From the NCBI GenBank assembly GCA_029263315.1, contig JAJCXR010000066.1, forward strand, positions 1-64,000: a DNA stretch of 64,000 bases, given 5' to 3'. The stretch's first letter is position 1, and each line of letters opens with the position of its first letter. The position numbers and the translations under genes are program-made. Source of the stretch: Acidobacteriota bacterium (lineage in GTDB: Bacteria; Acidobacteriota; Thermoanaerobaculia; Multivoradales; J023). The notes under the pieces were generated by a model. The model had not been told where the DNA came from, did not search any database, and was given only the letters and a program-made list of their open reading frames with translations. Positions 1 to 7,636 of the stretch are shown here, piece after piece.

Positions 1-156
1 CAAAGAAATAAGTTCCCCGCATCGAGGGGGCAAGGGCGCACCTCTCGCCAGGCGCGCGAGGGAGGCGTACTGGTGGTACGTCGCAGCGAGCGCAACGCCG
101 CGAGAGGTGATGCAATTGCCCACGAATGCGGAAGTTATTTCTGCGCCGACCCTAAG
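1..156. repeat. Long copy of a palindromic REP/MITE-like element (left end cut by the window)
   Basis: The left arm (CAAAGAAATAAGTTCC at the window start) and the right arm (GGAAGTTATTTCTGCG near 131-146) are near-perfect inverted repeats, and the right end reads GACCCTAAG. A nested inverted repeat lies inside: CACCTCTCGC near 40 pairs with GCGAGAGGTG near 101. A second, shorter copy sits at 50324-50417 with the same arms but without the middle 70 or so bases. The element has no gene of its own, which suggests a non-autonomous element mobilised in trans. Confidence 0.8.
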
Positions 157-276
157 AAGCCAGTGGCCCAAAAGATCACGACAACAAAGTCGCCCACAAA
201 GAAAAAAGCAGCACCCAAACCGAAAAAATCTCCAACGAAGAAGACCTCCTCACCCAAGGGCTCACCTTCGAAGTAG
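1..276 (+). CDS. C-terminal part of an unknown protein with an SPKK/TPKK-like basic tail (5' end outside window)
   Basis: The reading frame is open from base 1 to the TAG at 274-276, so the window probably holds only the end of a gene. The last 38 or so residues are rich in Lys, Pro, Ser and Thr, with SPTKK, PKPKK and SSPKG clusters. These resemble the DNA-binding tails of histone-H1-like and some nucleoid or topoisomerase proteins, but this is a compositional similarity only. The first 52 codons are encoded by a palindromic repeat (1-156) and have no protein-like character, so the element may have inserted into the gene or just upstream of a shorter one. An internal GTG/ATG start is possible but has no clear ribosome site. 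Function is unknown. Confidence 0.4.
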   Translation, partial: QRNKFPASRGQGRTSRQAREGGVLVVRRSERNAARGDAIAHECGSYFCADPKKPVAQKITTTKSPTKKKAAPKPKKSPTKKTSSPKGSPSK

Positions 277-289
277 CCACTGTCCGCCA

Positions 290-3200
290 TCAACCCTCGC
301 TAGGCACCTCGATGCCCCGCGTCAAGACTGGATCGATGGTTTGTGGCTGAGGATATCCCGGGCCGTGTTTGTCCGGTGGGTCAGAGGATGGCTCCATCAC
401 GTTGAAGGGTTGTTTCTTGCTCGTCAGCAGCGAATACATGGCCGGTACCACCAGGAGCGTCAACAGCGTCCCCAGAATGAGCCCGCCCAAGATGGCGACA
501 CCCATGGGAACTCGACTTTCGGCCCCGGCTCCCAAGGCCAGGGCGATGGGCAGGATGCCGAGGACGGTGGACAGGCTGGTCATCAGGACGGGACGGAAGC
601 GGGCCAGGGATGCCTGGCGCACAGCCTCTTGAATGGAGGCGCCTGCAGCGCGGCGCTGGTTGGCAAATTCGACGATCAGGATGCCGTTCTTGGTGACCAG
701 TCCGATGAGCATGATCATGCCGATCTGGCTGAAGATGTTGAGGGTCAGGTTGAAGTACCACAACGCCAGCAGAGCGCCGGCCAATGCCAGGGGCACGGTC
801 AGCATGATGATCAGCGGGTCGCGAAAGCTCTCGAATTGGGCCGCCAACACCAAATAGATGAGCAGCAACGCCAAGATAAAGACGAAGTCGAGGCTCTGGG
901 CGCTTTCTGCATAGTCCCTGGCCTCGCCACTCAGGGCGGTGGAAAAACTATCGTCCAAGAGACGGTCGGCGATGGCCTCCATGGCGCCGATGCCATCGAC
1001 AATCGTTTTTCCCGGGGCCAAACCGGCGGAGACGGTGGCCGACACATAGCGGTCGAAGCGGTAGAGCTGGGGCGGGCTGCTCTCTTCGGTGATGGTCACC
1101 AGCTTGTCGAGCAGCACCGATTGGCCGGTCGACGAGGTGACGAATAGGTTGCGCAAGTCGTAGGTATCGTCGCGGGAGGGGGCTTCGACCTGACTGATGA
1201 TCTCGAATTGTTTACCGTCGAGAATGAAGAATCCCAAGCGTTGCTCACTGAGGGCCAGTTGCAAGGTGCGGGCGATATCGAGGGCGGAGACCCCCAAATC
1301 TTGGGCCCGATCTCGGTCGATGTCGACGCGCAGTTGGGGTTTTTCAAATTTGAGATCGATGTCGACGGCAGAGAAGGTAGGTTCGTTCTGGGCTTCGCTC
1401 AGGAATTCCGGTAGCACCGCCTCCAGTTTTTCTAGGGTTGGAGCTTGCAGAACGAATTGCACCGGTAGGCCCCGGCGACGGCCCACCGCGATGGTCGGGG
1501 ACTGGGTGACAAAGGCGCGGGCGTTGGTCATGGTGCTCAAGCGAGCGCTCAGGTCGTCGGCGATCTCCTGTTGCGAGCGCGAGCGATTCTCCGGTTTTTC
1601 GAGGACCACACTGGCGAACCCGGAGTTGACGGCGGAGGTGGCGCCAAATCCAGGGGAGGTGACGGAGATCACAGCCCGCGACTCGGGCACTTCTTCCAGC
1701 ACCAAGGCGTTGAGGTCGTCGATGTAGCGATCCATATAGGAAAATGTCGCCCCCTCTGGACCGGTGGCGACGATCCGCAGGTTGGATCGGTCTTCGAGCG
1801 GCGCCAGCTCCGCGGGCAAGCTCTTGAAGAAGAAAACCACGGCACCGAGGCAAATGACGAGGATCGGCAAGGCCAGCCATCGACGGTGCAACATGATGTC
1901 GAGAAAGTCGCGGTAGGTTTCCGTCAAGCCGCGGTAAAACGGCTCGCTGACACGGTAGAGCCACGGTTGACGGGCGCGCTTCTTGAGTAACCGGCTACTC
2001 AGCATCGGCGTCAAGGTCAGAGCGATAAACGACGAGATGATGACGGCGCCCGCCAGGGTGATGCCAAACTCGCGGAAGAGGCGTCCGGTGAGGCCACCGA
2101 TGAACAGCAAGGGCAGCAGCACGACCACCAGGGCCAAGGTGGTGGCGATGACGGCAAAAAAGATCTCGCGGGTTCCTTCGATGCCGGCCTGCAAAGGCTC
2201 TTGTCCCTCTTCGATCTTGGTGTAGATGTTTTCCAGCACCACGATGGCGTCGTCGACCACCAGGCCAATGGCCAAAACCATGCCGAGTAGGGTGAGCACA
2301 TTGAGCGAGAAACCCGCCAAGTACATGATGAAGAATGCTCCCACCAAGGCAACCGGGATCACCACCACGGGAATGAGAGTGGTGCGCCAGTCGCGCAGGA
2401 AGGCGAAAATCACCAAAATCACCAAGAAGAAGGCGATCATGACCGTTTGCTGCACTTCGAGAATCGAACCTCGGATGTGTTCCGTGGCGTCGAAACCGAG
2501 GGCCAGCTCGACATCGTCCGGTAGATCCCGTTCGATCTGGCCGATGCGGCGATGGAATTCGTCGACGATGTCGATGTAGTTGGCGCCCGGTTGCGGACGG
2601 ACGACGATGGCCACCATGGGGATGGCGTCTTTCTTCAGCACCGTCCGCAGGTTGCGCGCCCCGAGCTCGGCCCTGCCGACATCGCGAAAGCGCACCACCC
2701 GGCCGTCGGAGGATTTCAGAATCAGGTTCTCGAAATCGTCGGGGGATTGCAATCGACTGGTGGTGCGGATGGGTAGCTCGACGTTGTCCCCTTCGATCCG
2801 TCCGGCCGGCAGCTCGACATTCTCCTGATCCAAGGCGCGCTGCACATCGAGGGGCGATAGCTCGTAGGCGGCTAGCTTTTGGGGATCGATCCACAGCCGC
2901 ATGGCGTAGGTTTTGTCGCCCCAGATATCCACCCGGCTGACCTGCGGAATGGTCTGCAACCGTTCGACGAACAAATCGTCCGCCAAACGGGACAGCTCGA
3001 GCAACGAGCGGCTATCGCTGCGCACCGTCACCTGGGCGATGGGGGGCTCGTCATCGTTGGCTTTCGAGACGGTCGGAGGCTCGACATCCGGGGGCAAATT
3101 GCGCATCGCCCGGGAGACCCTGTCGCGCACGTCGTTGGCCGCCGTTTCGAGCTCGGTGCCGAGCTCGAATTCGACGGTGATGGTGCTACGGCCTTCGCGG

Positions 3201-3451
3201 CTCACCGAGGTCAGGTTGCGGATGCCGGCGACGCCGTTGATCGACCCTTCGAGGGGCTCGGTGATCTGGGATTCGATGATGTCTGCATTGGCGCCGCGAT
3301 AGTTGGTCGACACCGAAATGACAGGCGAATCGACGGATGGGAATTCGCGGACACCGAGCTCACGGAAACCGATCAGGCCGAAGAGCACGACGACGATGGA
3401 CATCACACAGGCCAGGACGGGGCGGCGGATACTCAGCGAGTATAGGGACAT
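290..3451 (-). CDS. Efflux RND transporter permease subunit (AcrB/MexB, HAE1 type)
   Basis: This 1053-residue inner-membrane pump is the usual length for the AcrB family and is expected to export hydrophobic drugs or metabolites using the proton gradient. The N-terminus has the typical helix-1 start (IRRPVLACVMSIVVVLFG), followed by a porter-domain region with EPLEGSINGVAGI. The proton-relay aspartates are present in GLVVDDAIVVLEN near residue 400. The helix-10 lysine is present in GLVTKNGILIVEFANQ in the second half. The C-terminus carries an extra Pro-rich tail of about 35 residues after the last helix. The start lies 1 nt after the stop of the membrane-fusion gene, so the two are co-transcribed and probably translationally coupled. 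No outer-membrane TolC gene is seen nearby. Substrate cannot be inferred. Confidence 0.96.
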   Translation of the reverse strand: MSLYSLSIRRPVLACVMSIVVVLFGLIGFRELGVREFPSVDSPVISVSTNYRGANADIIESQITEPLEGSINGVAGIRNLTSVSREGRSTITVEFELGTELETAANDVRDRVSRAMRNLPPDVEPPTVSKANDDEPPIAQVTVRSDSRSLLELSRLADDLFVERLQTIPQVSRVDIWGDKTYAMRLWIDPQKLAAYELSPLDVQRALDQENVELPAGRIEGDNVELPIRTTSRLQSPDDFENLILKSSDGRVVRFRDVGRAELGARNLRTVLKKDAIPMVAIVVRPQPGANYIDIVDEFHRRIGQIERDLPDDVELALGFDATEHIRGSILEVQQTVMIAFFLVILVIFAFLRDWRTTLIPVVVIPVALVGAFFIMYLAGFSLNVLTLLGMVLAIGLVVDDAIVVLENIYTKIEEGQEPLQAGIEGTREIFFAVIATTLALVVVLLPLLFIGGLTGRLFREFGITLAGAVIISSFIALTLTPMLSSRLLKKRARQPWLYRVSEPFYRGLTETYRDFLDIMLHRRWLALPILVICLGAVVFFFKSLPAELAPLEDRSNLRIVATGPEGATFSYMDRYIDDLNALVLEEVPESRAVISVTSPGFGATSAVNSGFASVVLEKPENRSRSQQEIADDLSARLSTMTNARAFVTQSPTIAVGRRRGLPVQFVLQAPTLEKLEAVLPEFLSEAQNEPTFSAVDIDLKFEKPQLRVDIDRDRAQDLGVSALDIARTLQLALSEQRLGFFILDGKQFEIISQVEAPSRDDTYDLRNLFVTSSTGQSVLLDKLVTITEESSPPQLYRFDRYVSATVSAGLAPGKTIVDGIGAMEAIADRLLDDSFSTALSGEARDYAESAQSLDFVFILALLLIYLVLAAQFESFRDPLIIMLTVPLALAGALLALWYFNLTLNIFSQIGMIMLIGLVTKNGILIVEFANQRRAAGASIQEAVRQASLARFRPVLMTSLSTVLGILPIALALGAGAESRVPMGVAILGGLILGTLLTLLVVPAMYSLLTSKKQPFNVMEPSSDPPDKHGPGYPQPQTIDPVLTRGIEVPSEG

Positions 3452-3452
3452 C

Positions 3453-4538
3453 TCAAGGCTCCAATCGGTTGCTGGAGCGGGCTTCGACCGCGAGCCCGGC
3501 GCTCAATTGTTGGATGGCTGAGACGATGACCGTCTCCCCCGCTTGCAGACCCTTGGTCACTTGCACTCGATCGGCGGTACGGATACCCGTTTCGACCGCC
3601 CTGGGCTGCGCCTTGCCGTCTTCGAGAACGAAAACTTTGCGTCCCCCGAGCTCCGGGATGACGGCGATGCTGGGCACCGCCAAGGCATCGTTGATCTCCG
3701 CCACCAGCAGCCGCACATCGGCAAAGGCGCCGGGGACCAGTCGGCCGTCGGAATTGTCGCTGCGGGCTCGCAACAGCAGGGAACGGGTCTCAGGATCGAC
3801 GTTCGGCTCGATGGCGTACACCGTGCCGACAAAAGGTTGCTCGGAGCCCTTGACCGAAAACTCGATGCTATCGCCGGGTTGTAGCCGGCCGACGTACTTC
3901 TCGGGCACGGAGAAATCGATCTTGACGGTGTCGATCTGTTGCAGGAGGGCAATCCGTGTTTGCGGCGAGAGGTAGCTGCCTCGGCTGACGTAGCGCAGAC
4001 CGATAACGCCCGAGAAGGGGGCGTGCAGGCGTGTCTTGTCGAGCTGGGATTTGATCAAGCGCTCCTCCGAGCGCAGGACATTGAGTTGGTTGAGGGCGAG
4101 GTCGTGGTCGTCGGTGCTGATGACACCCTGGTCGAGGAGCTCCCGTTGCCGCATCTCGCGTCGCTCCGCCAACTCCAGCCGAAAGCGTATGCGCTCCGCT
4201 TCCGCCTGCAGGTTGCTGTCATCGAGCTCCACCAGCAACTCACCTCGGCGCACTTTGCTGCCCTCGTCGAAGTGGATACGAGTGATCTTGCCCGCCACCT
4301 CGCTCACCAGCTCGACCCGTTCGTTGGCCAAAATGGTGCCCGTGGTGGCCAGCTCTTCCACCAACCGTTGAGGCTCCAAGACATCGACATCGACATGCAA
4401 GACTCTCGCGGCGGAGGGCAGCGGAGCCGGACCGGCCGTGGCCTCTTCCTTTGAAGGCATCAGCTTGGGCAGCGCCAAAGCAACCACTACGATCAGGAAC
4501 AGGATCACCGCAACGTTGCGGCGGGTCTTGGGGGCCAT
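3453..4538 (-). CDS. Efflux RND transporter periplasmic adaptor (membrane fusion protein, HlyD/MdtA family)
   Basis: This 361-residue protein is the periplasmic adaptor that links the inner-membrane pump at 290-3451 to an outer-membrane channel. An N-terminal hydrophobic helix (residues 8-26) anchors it. It is followed by a lipoyl-like half (VELVSEVAGKITRIHF), a helical hairpin region rich in Glu/Arg/Leu (about 110-170), the second lipoyl half (LHAPFSGVIGLRYVS), a beta-barrel (PEKYVGRLQPGDSIEF) and the membrane-proximal domain. All parts expected for the family are present and the length is normal. The promoter is expected in the 260-bp gap at 4539-4799, which holds an inverted repeat (4729-4748) that could be an operator. 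Confidence 0.95.
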   Translation of the reverse strand: MAPKTRRNVAVILFLIVVVALALPKLMPSKEEATAGPAPLPSAARVLHVDVDVLEPQRLVEELATTGTILANERVELVSEVAGKITRIHFDEGSKVRRGELLVELDDSNLQAEAERIRFRLELAERREMRQRELLDQGVISTDDHDLALNQLNVLRSEERLIKSQLDKTRLHAPFSGVIGLRYVSRGSYLSPQTRIALLQQIDTVKIDFSVPEKYVGRLQPGDSIEFSVKGSEQPFVGTVYAIEPNVDPETRSLLLRARSDNSDGRLVPGAFADVRLLVAEINDALAVPSIAVIPELGGRKVFVLEDGKAQPRAVETGIRTADRVQVTKGLQAGETVIVSAIQQLSAGLAVEARSSNRLEP

Positions 4539-4612
4539 AGTTATCTCCGAAATAAAGGGAACGGGGCGATGTCTAGTGGAAGCTCGAAAGGGTGGTCGAA
4601 CAGGTGCCCGAA

Positions 4613-4629
4613 CAGGTGCCAGGCACCTG
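4613..4629. repeat. Dispersed palindrome CAGGTGCCAGGCACCTG
   Basis: A perfect 8-1-8 palindrome in the gap upstream of the efflux operon. The same GGTGCC(A/T)GGCACC core occurs twice at 14611-14659 and twice inside a coding region at 33863-33908. It is therefore a dispersed repeat and not a local operator. Confidence 0.8.
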
Positions 4630-4728
4630 CGGGGAAGAGATCGAAGCCTTCTCTTGAACGCCCAGGGTCATCCTATCGACGCCTGGGAAGGAATACGTAG
4701 AGTGCCGCTTCAGAGATGGTAAAACTGT

Positions 4729-4748
4729 TGTAAACAGGGGTGTTTACG
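4729..4748. promoter_or_regulatory. Inverted repeat TGTAAACA-GGGG-TGTTTACG, candidate operator of the efflux operon
   Basis: Two 8-nt arms differ from perfect symmetry by one base and are separated by GGGG. The site lies about 190 bp upstream of the membrane-fusion gene start and 50 bp beyond the nitrilase stop. The arm size suits a TetR/LacI-type dimer, but no linked regulator gene is seen, so the role is inference. It could also act as part of a terminator. Confidence 0.3.
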
Positions 4749-4799
4749 GCCGAAGGGGAGGCCGGCGGGGCAGGGCCCCGGCACTTTTTGGCGCCGAGT

Positions 4800-5561
4800 T
4801 TACGGCCGACGATCGGGAAAAAAAGGCAGCTTGCGTCGGGTCTCGGCGACGACTTTTGGGTCGACATCGGCGAAGAGCAGGGTCTCTTGGCCGGAGGCAC
4901 TGGCCAGAACTTGGCCCATGGGATCGACGATGTGACTATCGCCGGTGTAGCTGAGGTTCTGATCCTCGCCCACGCGATTGACCCCGATGACATAGGCCTG
5001 ATTTTCGATCGCCCTGGCCTGCAGCAAGGTGATCCAGTGGTGGCGTCTCGGCTGGGGCCAGTTGGCCACCACCAGGTAGGCATCGGTGGCCTCGGCGGTG
5101 ACCCAGAATTCGTCGGCAAAACGCAGGTCATAGCAGACGAAGAGGGTGATCCTCAGCCCTTCGATCTCCACCTGGACGAAGCGGTCGCCGGCCCGGAAGT
5201 GGCGGTCTTCACCGGCAAAGGAAAAGGGATGGATCTTGCGGTAGCGATGATCTTGTCCCTCAGGTCCGACGACCAGCAGGGTGTTGGACGGCTTGTCGTG
5301 GCCGGGCTCGAGCTCGGGAAAGGAGCCGGCGATCCACAGCCCGTGTTCGGTCGCCTGCGCGGCCATGAACCGGTAGGTGGGTCCCTCCGGCGGCTCGGCG
5401 ATGGCGGAGGTGTTCATCGAAAAGCCGCAGGCGAACATCTCCGGCAAGGCCAGAAGACGGGCGCCGCCGGCGGCCGCGGTGGCGATCCAGTTGTCGAGAC
5501 GGGCGAAATTTGCCGGCGGATCTTCCCAGGCGATATCGCTTTGCAGGGCCGCGATTCTCAT
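4800..5561 (-). CDS. Carbon-nitrogen hydrolase, omega-amidase-like (YafV/Nit2 type nitrilase superfamily)
   Basis: A 253-residue cytoplasmic nitrilase-superfamily amidase with the full catalytic set: Glu41 (LLALPEMFACGFS), Lys109 (YRKIHPF) and Cys143 (LFVCYDLRF). The CYDLRF context and the short length match omega-amidases, which hydrolyse alpha-ketoglutaramate or alpha-ketosuccinamate to the keto acid and ammonia. Its ATG overlaps the stop of the upstream aminotransferase by 4 nt (ATGA), so the two are translated together. The pairing supports a transaminase-omega-amidase (glutaminase II) pathway, in which the glutamine- or methionine-linked transamination is pulled forward by hydrolysis of the keto-amide. 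Substrate assignment is by family and context. Confidence 0.9.
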   Translation of the reverse strand: MRIAALQSDIAWEDPPANFARLDNWIATAAAGGARLLALPEMFACGFSMNTSAIAEPPEGPTYRFMAAQATEHGLWIAGSFPELEPGHDKPSNTLLVVGPEGQDHRYRKIHPFSFAGEDRHFRAGDRFVQVEIEGLRITLFVCYDLRFADEFWVTAEATDAYLVVANWPQPRRHHWITLLQARAIENQAYVIGVNRVGEDQNLSYTGDSHIVDPMGQVLASASGQETLLFADVDPKVVAETRRKLPFFPDRRP

Positions 5562-6784
5562 GCCCCAGCTGCCTTGCCTTGCCCTGGGCTGGCGGGGCCC
5601 GGCCGCAACTCTTGGATGCGCCGCAGACGAGCCACCGCTTCGTCGAGCACCTCAGAGGACTTGCAGAAGGCGAAGCGGACGAGATGCCGACCTTTCTCTT
5701 TGTGGACGTAGAAAGCGGTCGGCGGCACCGCCGCCACCCCGACGTGCTCGGGGAGCCAGCGACAGAATTCCACGTCGTCGTCGAATCCCAATGGCCGGAT
5801 GTCCGCCAAGGTGAAGTAGGAGCCGGCGGTGGGTAGCACTCCGAAGCCGGCATCGCGCAGGCCGTCGCTCAGGTGATCCCGGCGCTTTTGGTAGTCGCTG
5901 AGAAACTGCGTGTAGTACTCGTCCCCAAGACGCAGGGCTTGGGCCATGGCCACTTGAAACGGGCCGCCGTTGCAGAAATTGATGAACTGATGGGCGGTGC
6001 GCAGGGCTTTGCTCAAGTGGGGGGCGGCGCAGGCGTAGCCGATCTTCCAGCCGGTGAAGCTGAAAGTCTTACCGGTTGAGGAAATGGTGATGGTGCGCTC
6101 GGCCATGCCCGGCAAGGTGGCGAGGGGAATGTGCTCGCCGTCGAAGACCAGATGCTCATAGACCTCGTCGCTGATCGCCAAGATGTCGTGACGCCGGCAC
6201 AGGTCGGCGATGTGCTCCAGCTCCGGACGGCTGAAGATACGGCCGGTGGGATTGTGCGGCGTGTTGATCAGCAAGGCCTTGGTGCGCGGCGTGATGACCC
6301 GTTCAAGGTCTTCGGGATCGTAGGTGAAGCTGCCACCCGGCGAGGTGGGCGCCTCGAGGGTGACGACCCGCGAGACCCCTCCAGCCATGGCCACGGAGGC
6401 GCGGTAAGAATCGTAGAAAGGCTCGAAGAAAACGATCTCGTCGCCCGCCTCGCAGATCGCCTGGAAGGTGGCGAAGATAGCCTCGGTGGCACCGTTGGTC
6501 ACCGTGATCTCCGTCTCGGGATCGAAGGTGAGGTCGTAGAACCGCTTCTGGTGCTCGGCGACGGCTTGATTGAGCTCGGGCACGCCGTGGGTGCGCACGT
6601 ATTGGTTGAGGCCACCGCGGATGGCGTCGATGGCCGCCTCTTTGATCTCCACCGGACCTTCGAAGTCCGGAAACCCCTGGCCCAAGTTTACCGCCCGGTG
6701 GCGCAGGGCGAGCTGCGTCATCTCGCTGAAGACGTTGGTGCCGAAACCGTGCAAACGCCGGGTGAGGACGGATTTTTCGGGCAT
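5558..6784 (-). CDS. PLP-dependent aminotransferase, methionine/glutamine-type (YbdL/KAT-like, class I/II)
   Basis: A 408-residue fold-type I aminotransferase. The PLP Schiff-base lysine is Lys239 in SSTGKTFSFTGWKIGY. The cofactor ring contacts are in HNPTGRIF (177-184) and SDEVYEHL (205-212), and the N-terminal NLGQGFPDF motif is typical of the YbdL/kynurenine-aminotransferase group. These enzymes transaminate methionine, glutamine or aromatic amino acids. The 4-nt overlap with the omega-amidase gene downstream supports use of glutamine as amino donor, for example in methionine salvage from 4-methylthio-2-oxobutyrate. The start ATG precedes PEKSVLTRRLHGFG; the adjacent sulfotransferase gene ends 29 nt upstream. 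Confidence 0.92.
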   Translation of the reverse strand: MPEKSVLTRRLHGFGTNVFSEMTQLALRHRAVNLGQGFPDFEGPVEIKEAAIDAIRGGLNQYVRTHGVPELNQAVAEHQKRFYDLTFDPETEITVTNGATEAIFATFQAICEAGDEIVFFEPFYDSYRASVAMAGGVSRVVTLEAPTSPGGSFTYDPEDLERVITPRTKALLINTPHNPTGRIFSRPELEHIADLCRRHDILAISDEVYEHLVFDGEHIPLATLPGMAERTITISSTGKTFSFTGWKIGYACAAPHLSKALRTAHQFINFCNGGPFQVAMAQALRLGDEYYTQFLSDYQKRRDHLSDGLRDAGFGVLPTAGSYFTLADIRPLGFDDDVEFCRWLPEHVGVAAVPPTAFYVHKEKGRHLVRFAFCKSSEVLDEAVARLRRIQELRPGPASPGQGKAAGA

Positions 6785-6813
6785 GGGGGTCGCCTTTGCG
6801 GAGGGCGCTGCGC

Positions 6814-7431
6814 TCAGAGACCTGCGGCGCGGTTACGGTAGAGGTTCTTGTCGACGACGCTGACCATCTTCTCGACATCCATGTCTTGCCCGAGAAAGTG
6901 GCTGATGGCCTCGGCGGCGGACTGCGGATCTTGCAGCACCCCGCGGTAGTCCAAGTCGAGGGTGTCAAAGTCCTGGCGACGCTTGAGCAGGCGATTGACC
7001 TTCCAGAGATGATCCTTGTAGACCTGGGTCATCTGATCATCGCTGGTGTCGTTGCTCTCGCCGCGGCGCTCCAGCATCTTGGTCTGGGACGCCAAGACCT
7101 CGTTCAAGTCGCGGCGCATGAAGATGATTTTGTAGTTGTTGCTTTCCGGCATGTGGGCGAGCAGGAAGGAGATGATCTTGATCGCCTTGCCGCGGGAGGC
7201 CACCAGCCAGGAGCGGTCGGTTTCCTGGTGCAGGTCTTTGACGCGCTCGTGCTCGTAATAGCCCTTGGGGTTGTCTTCATCGGCCGTCCGAATGCCGTCC
7301 TGGACGGGGTGGACACCGCCGGCTTCGAGCATCTTCATGGCCATGGAGGTGCCGGATCTGGGGAGGCCAGAAACCACGACGATGGGTTGTCCATAACGCC
7401 ATTGCCGGTATATCTGTCGAATCGACGCCAT
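6814..7431 (-). CDS. Sulfotransferase-family P-loop protein
   Basis: A 205-residue protein with the PAPS-binding 5' phosphosulfate loop SGLPRSGTS at residues 21-29 and a 3'-phosphate-like segment (IIFMRRDLNEVLASQ), both typical of the sulfotransferase superfamily. It is short compared with the usual 250-320 residues, so it may be a minimal form. The acceptor is unknown. No PAPS synthesis gene is visible. It is read away from the phosphodiesterase operon that starts 205 bp later on the other strand; the intergenic stretch must hold promoters for both. Confidence 0.8.
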   Translation of the reverse strand: MASIRQIYRQWRYGQPIVVVSGLPRSGTSMAMKMLEAGGVHPVQDGIRTADEDNPKGYYEHERVKDLHQETDRSWLVASRGKAIKIISFLLAHMPESNNYKIIFMRRDLNEVLASQTKMLERRGESNDTSDDQMTQVYKDHLWKVNRLLKRRQDFDTLDLDYRGVLQDPQSAAEAISHFLGQDMDVEKMVSVVDKNLYRNRAAGL

Positions 7432-7636
7432 GACTGGAGTCTCCTGCTGAGTTGCTTGTGGCGGGAAAGAATCACCGACGGTACGTCGCGAGATCTACGG
7501 GTGGTCGGATCTGCTGGCGAGAGCCGACGGGGCCTTGACCTTACTATGATCGTATGCGAAAGTCATCTCGTTCCTCCGCCCTGAGGCCGAGGTTCACCTG
7601 CCAACCTGCCATACCGAATCCAAGAGGAGTCGAGAC

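Noticed and set aside
107..1147. Long plus-strand frame opposite the RND permease gene
   Set aside because: It is antisense to a well-conserved gene and has a Gln/His/Gly-rich composition with no family pattern.
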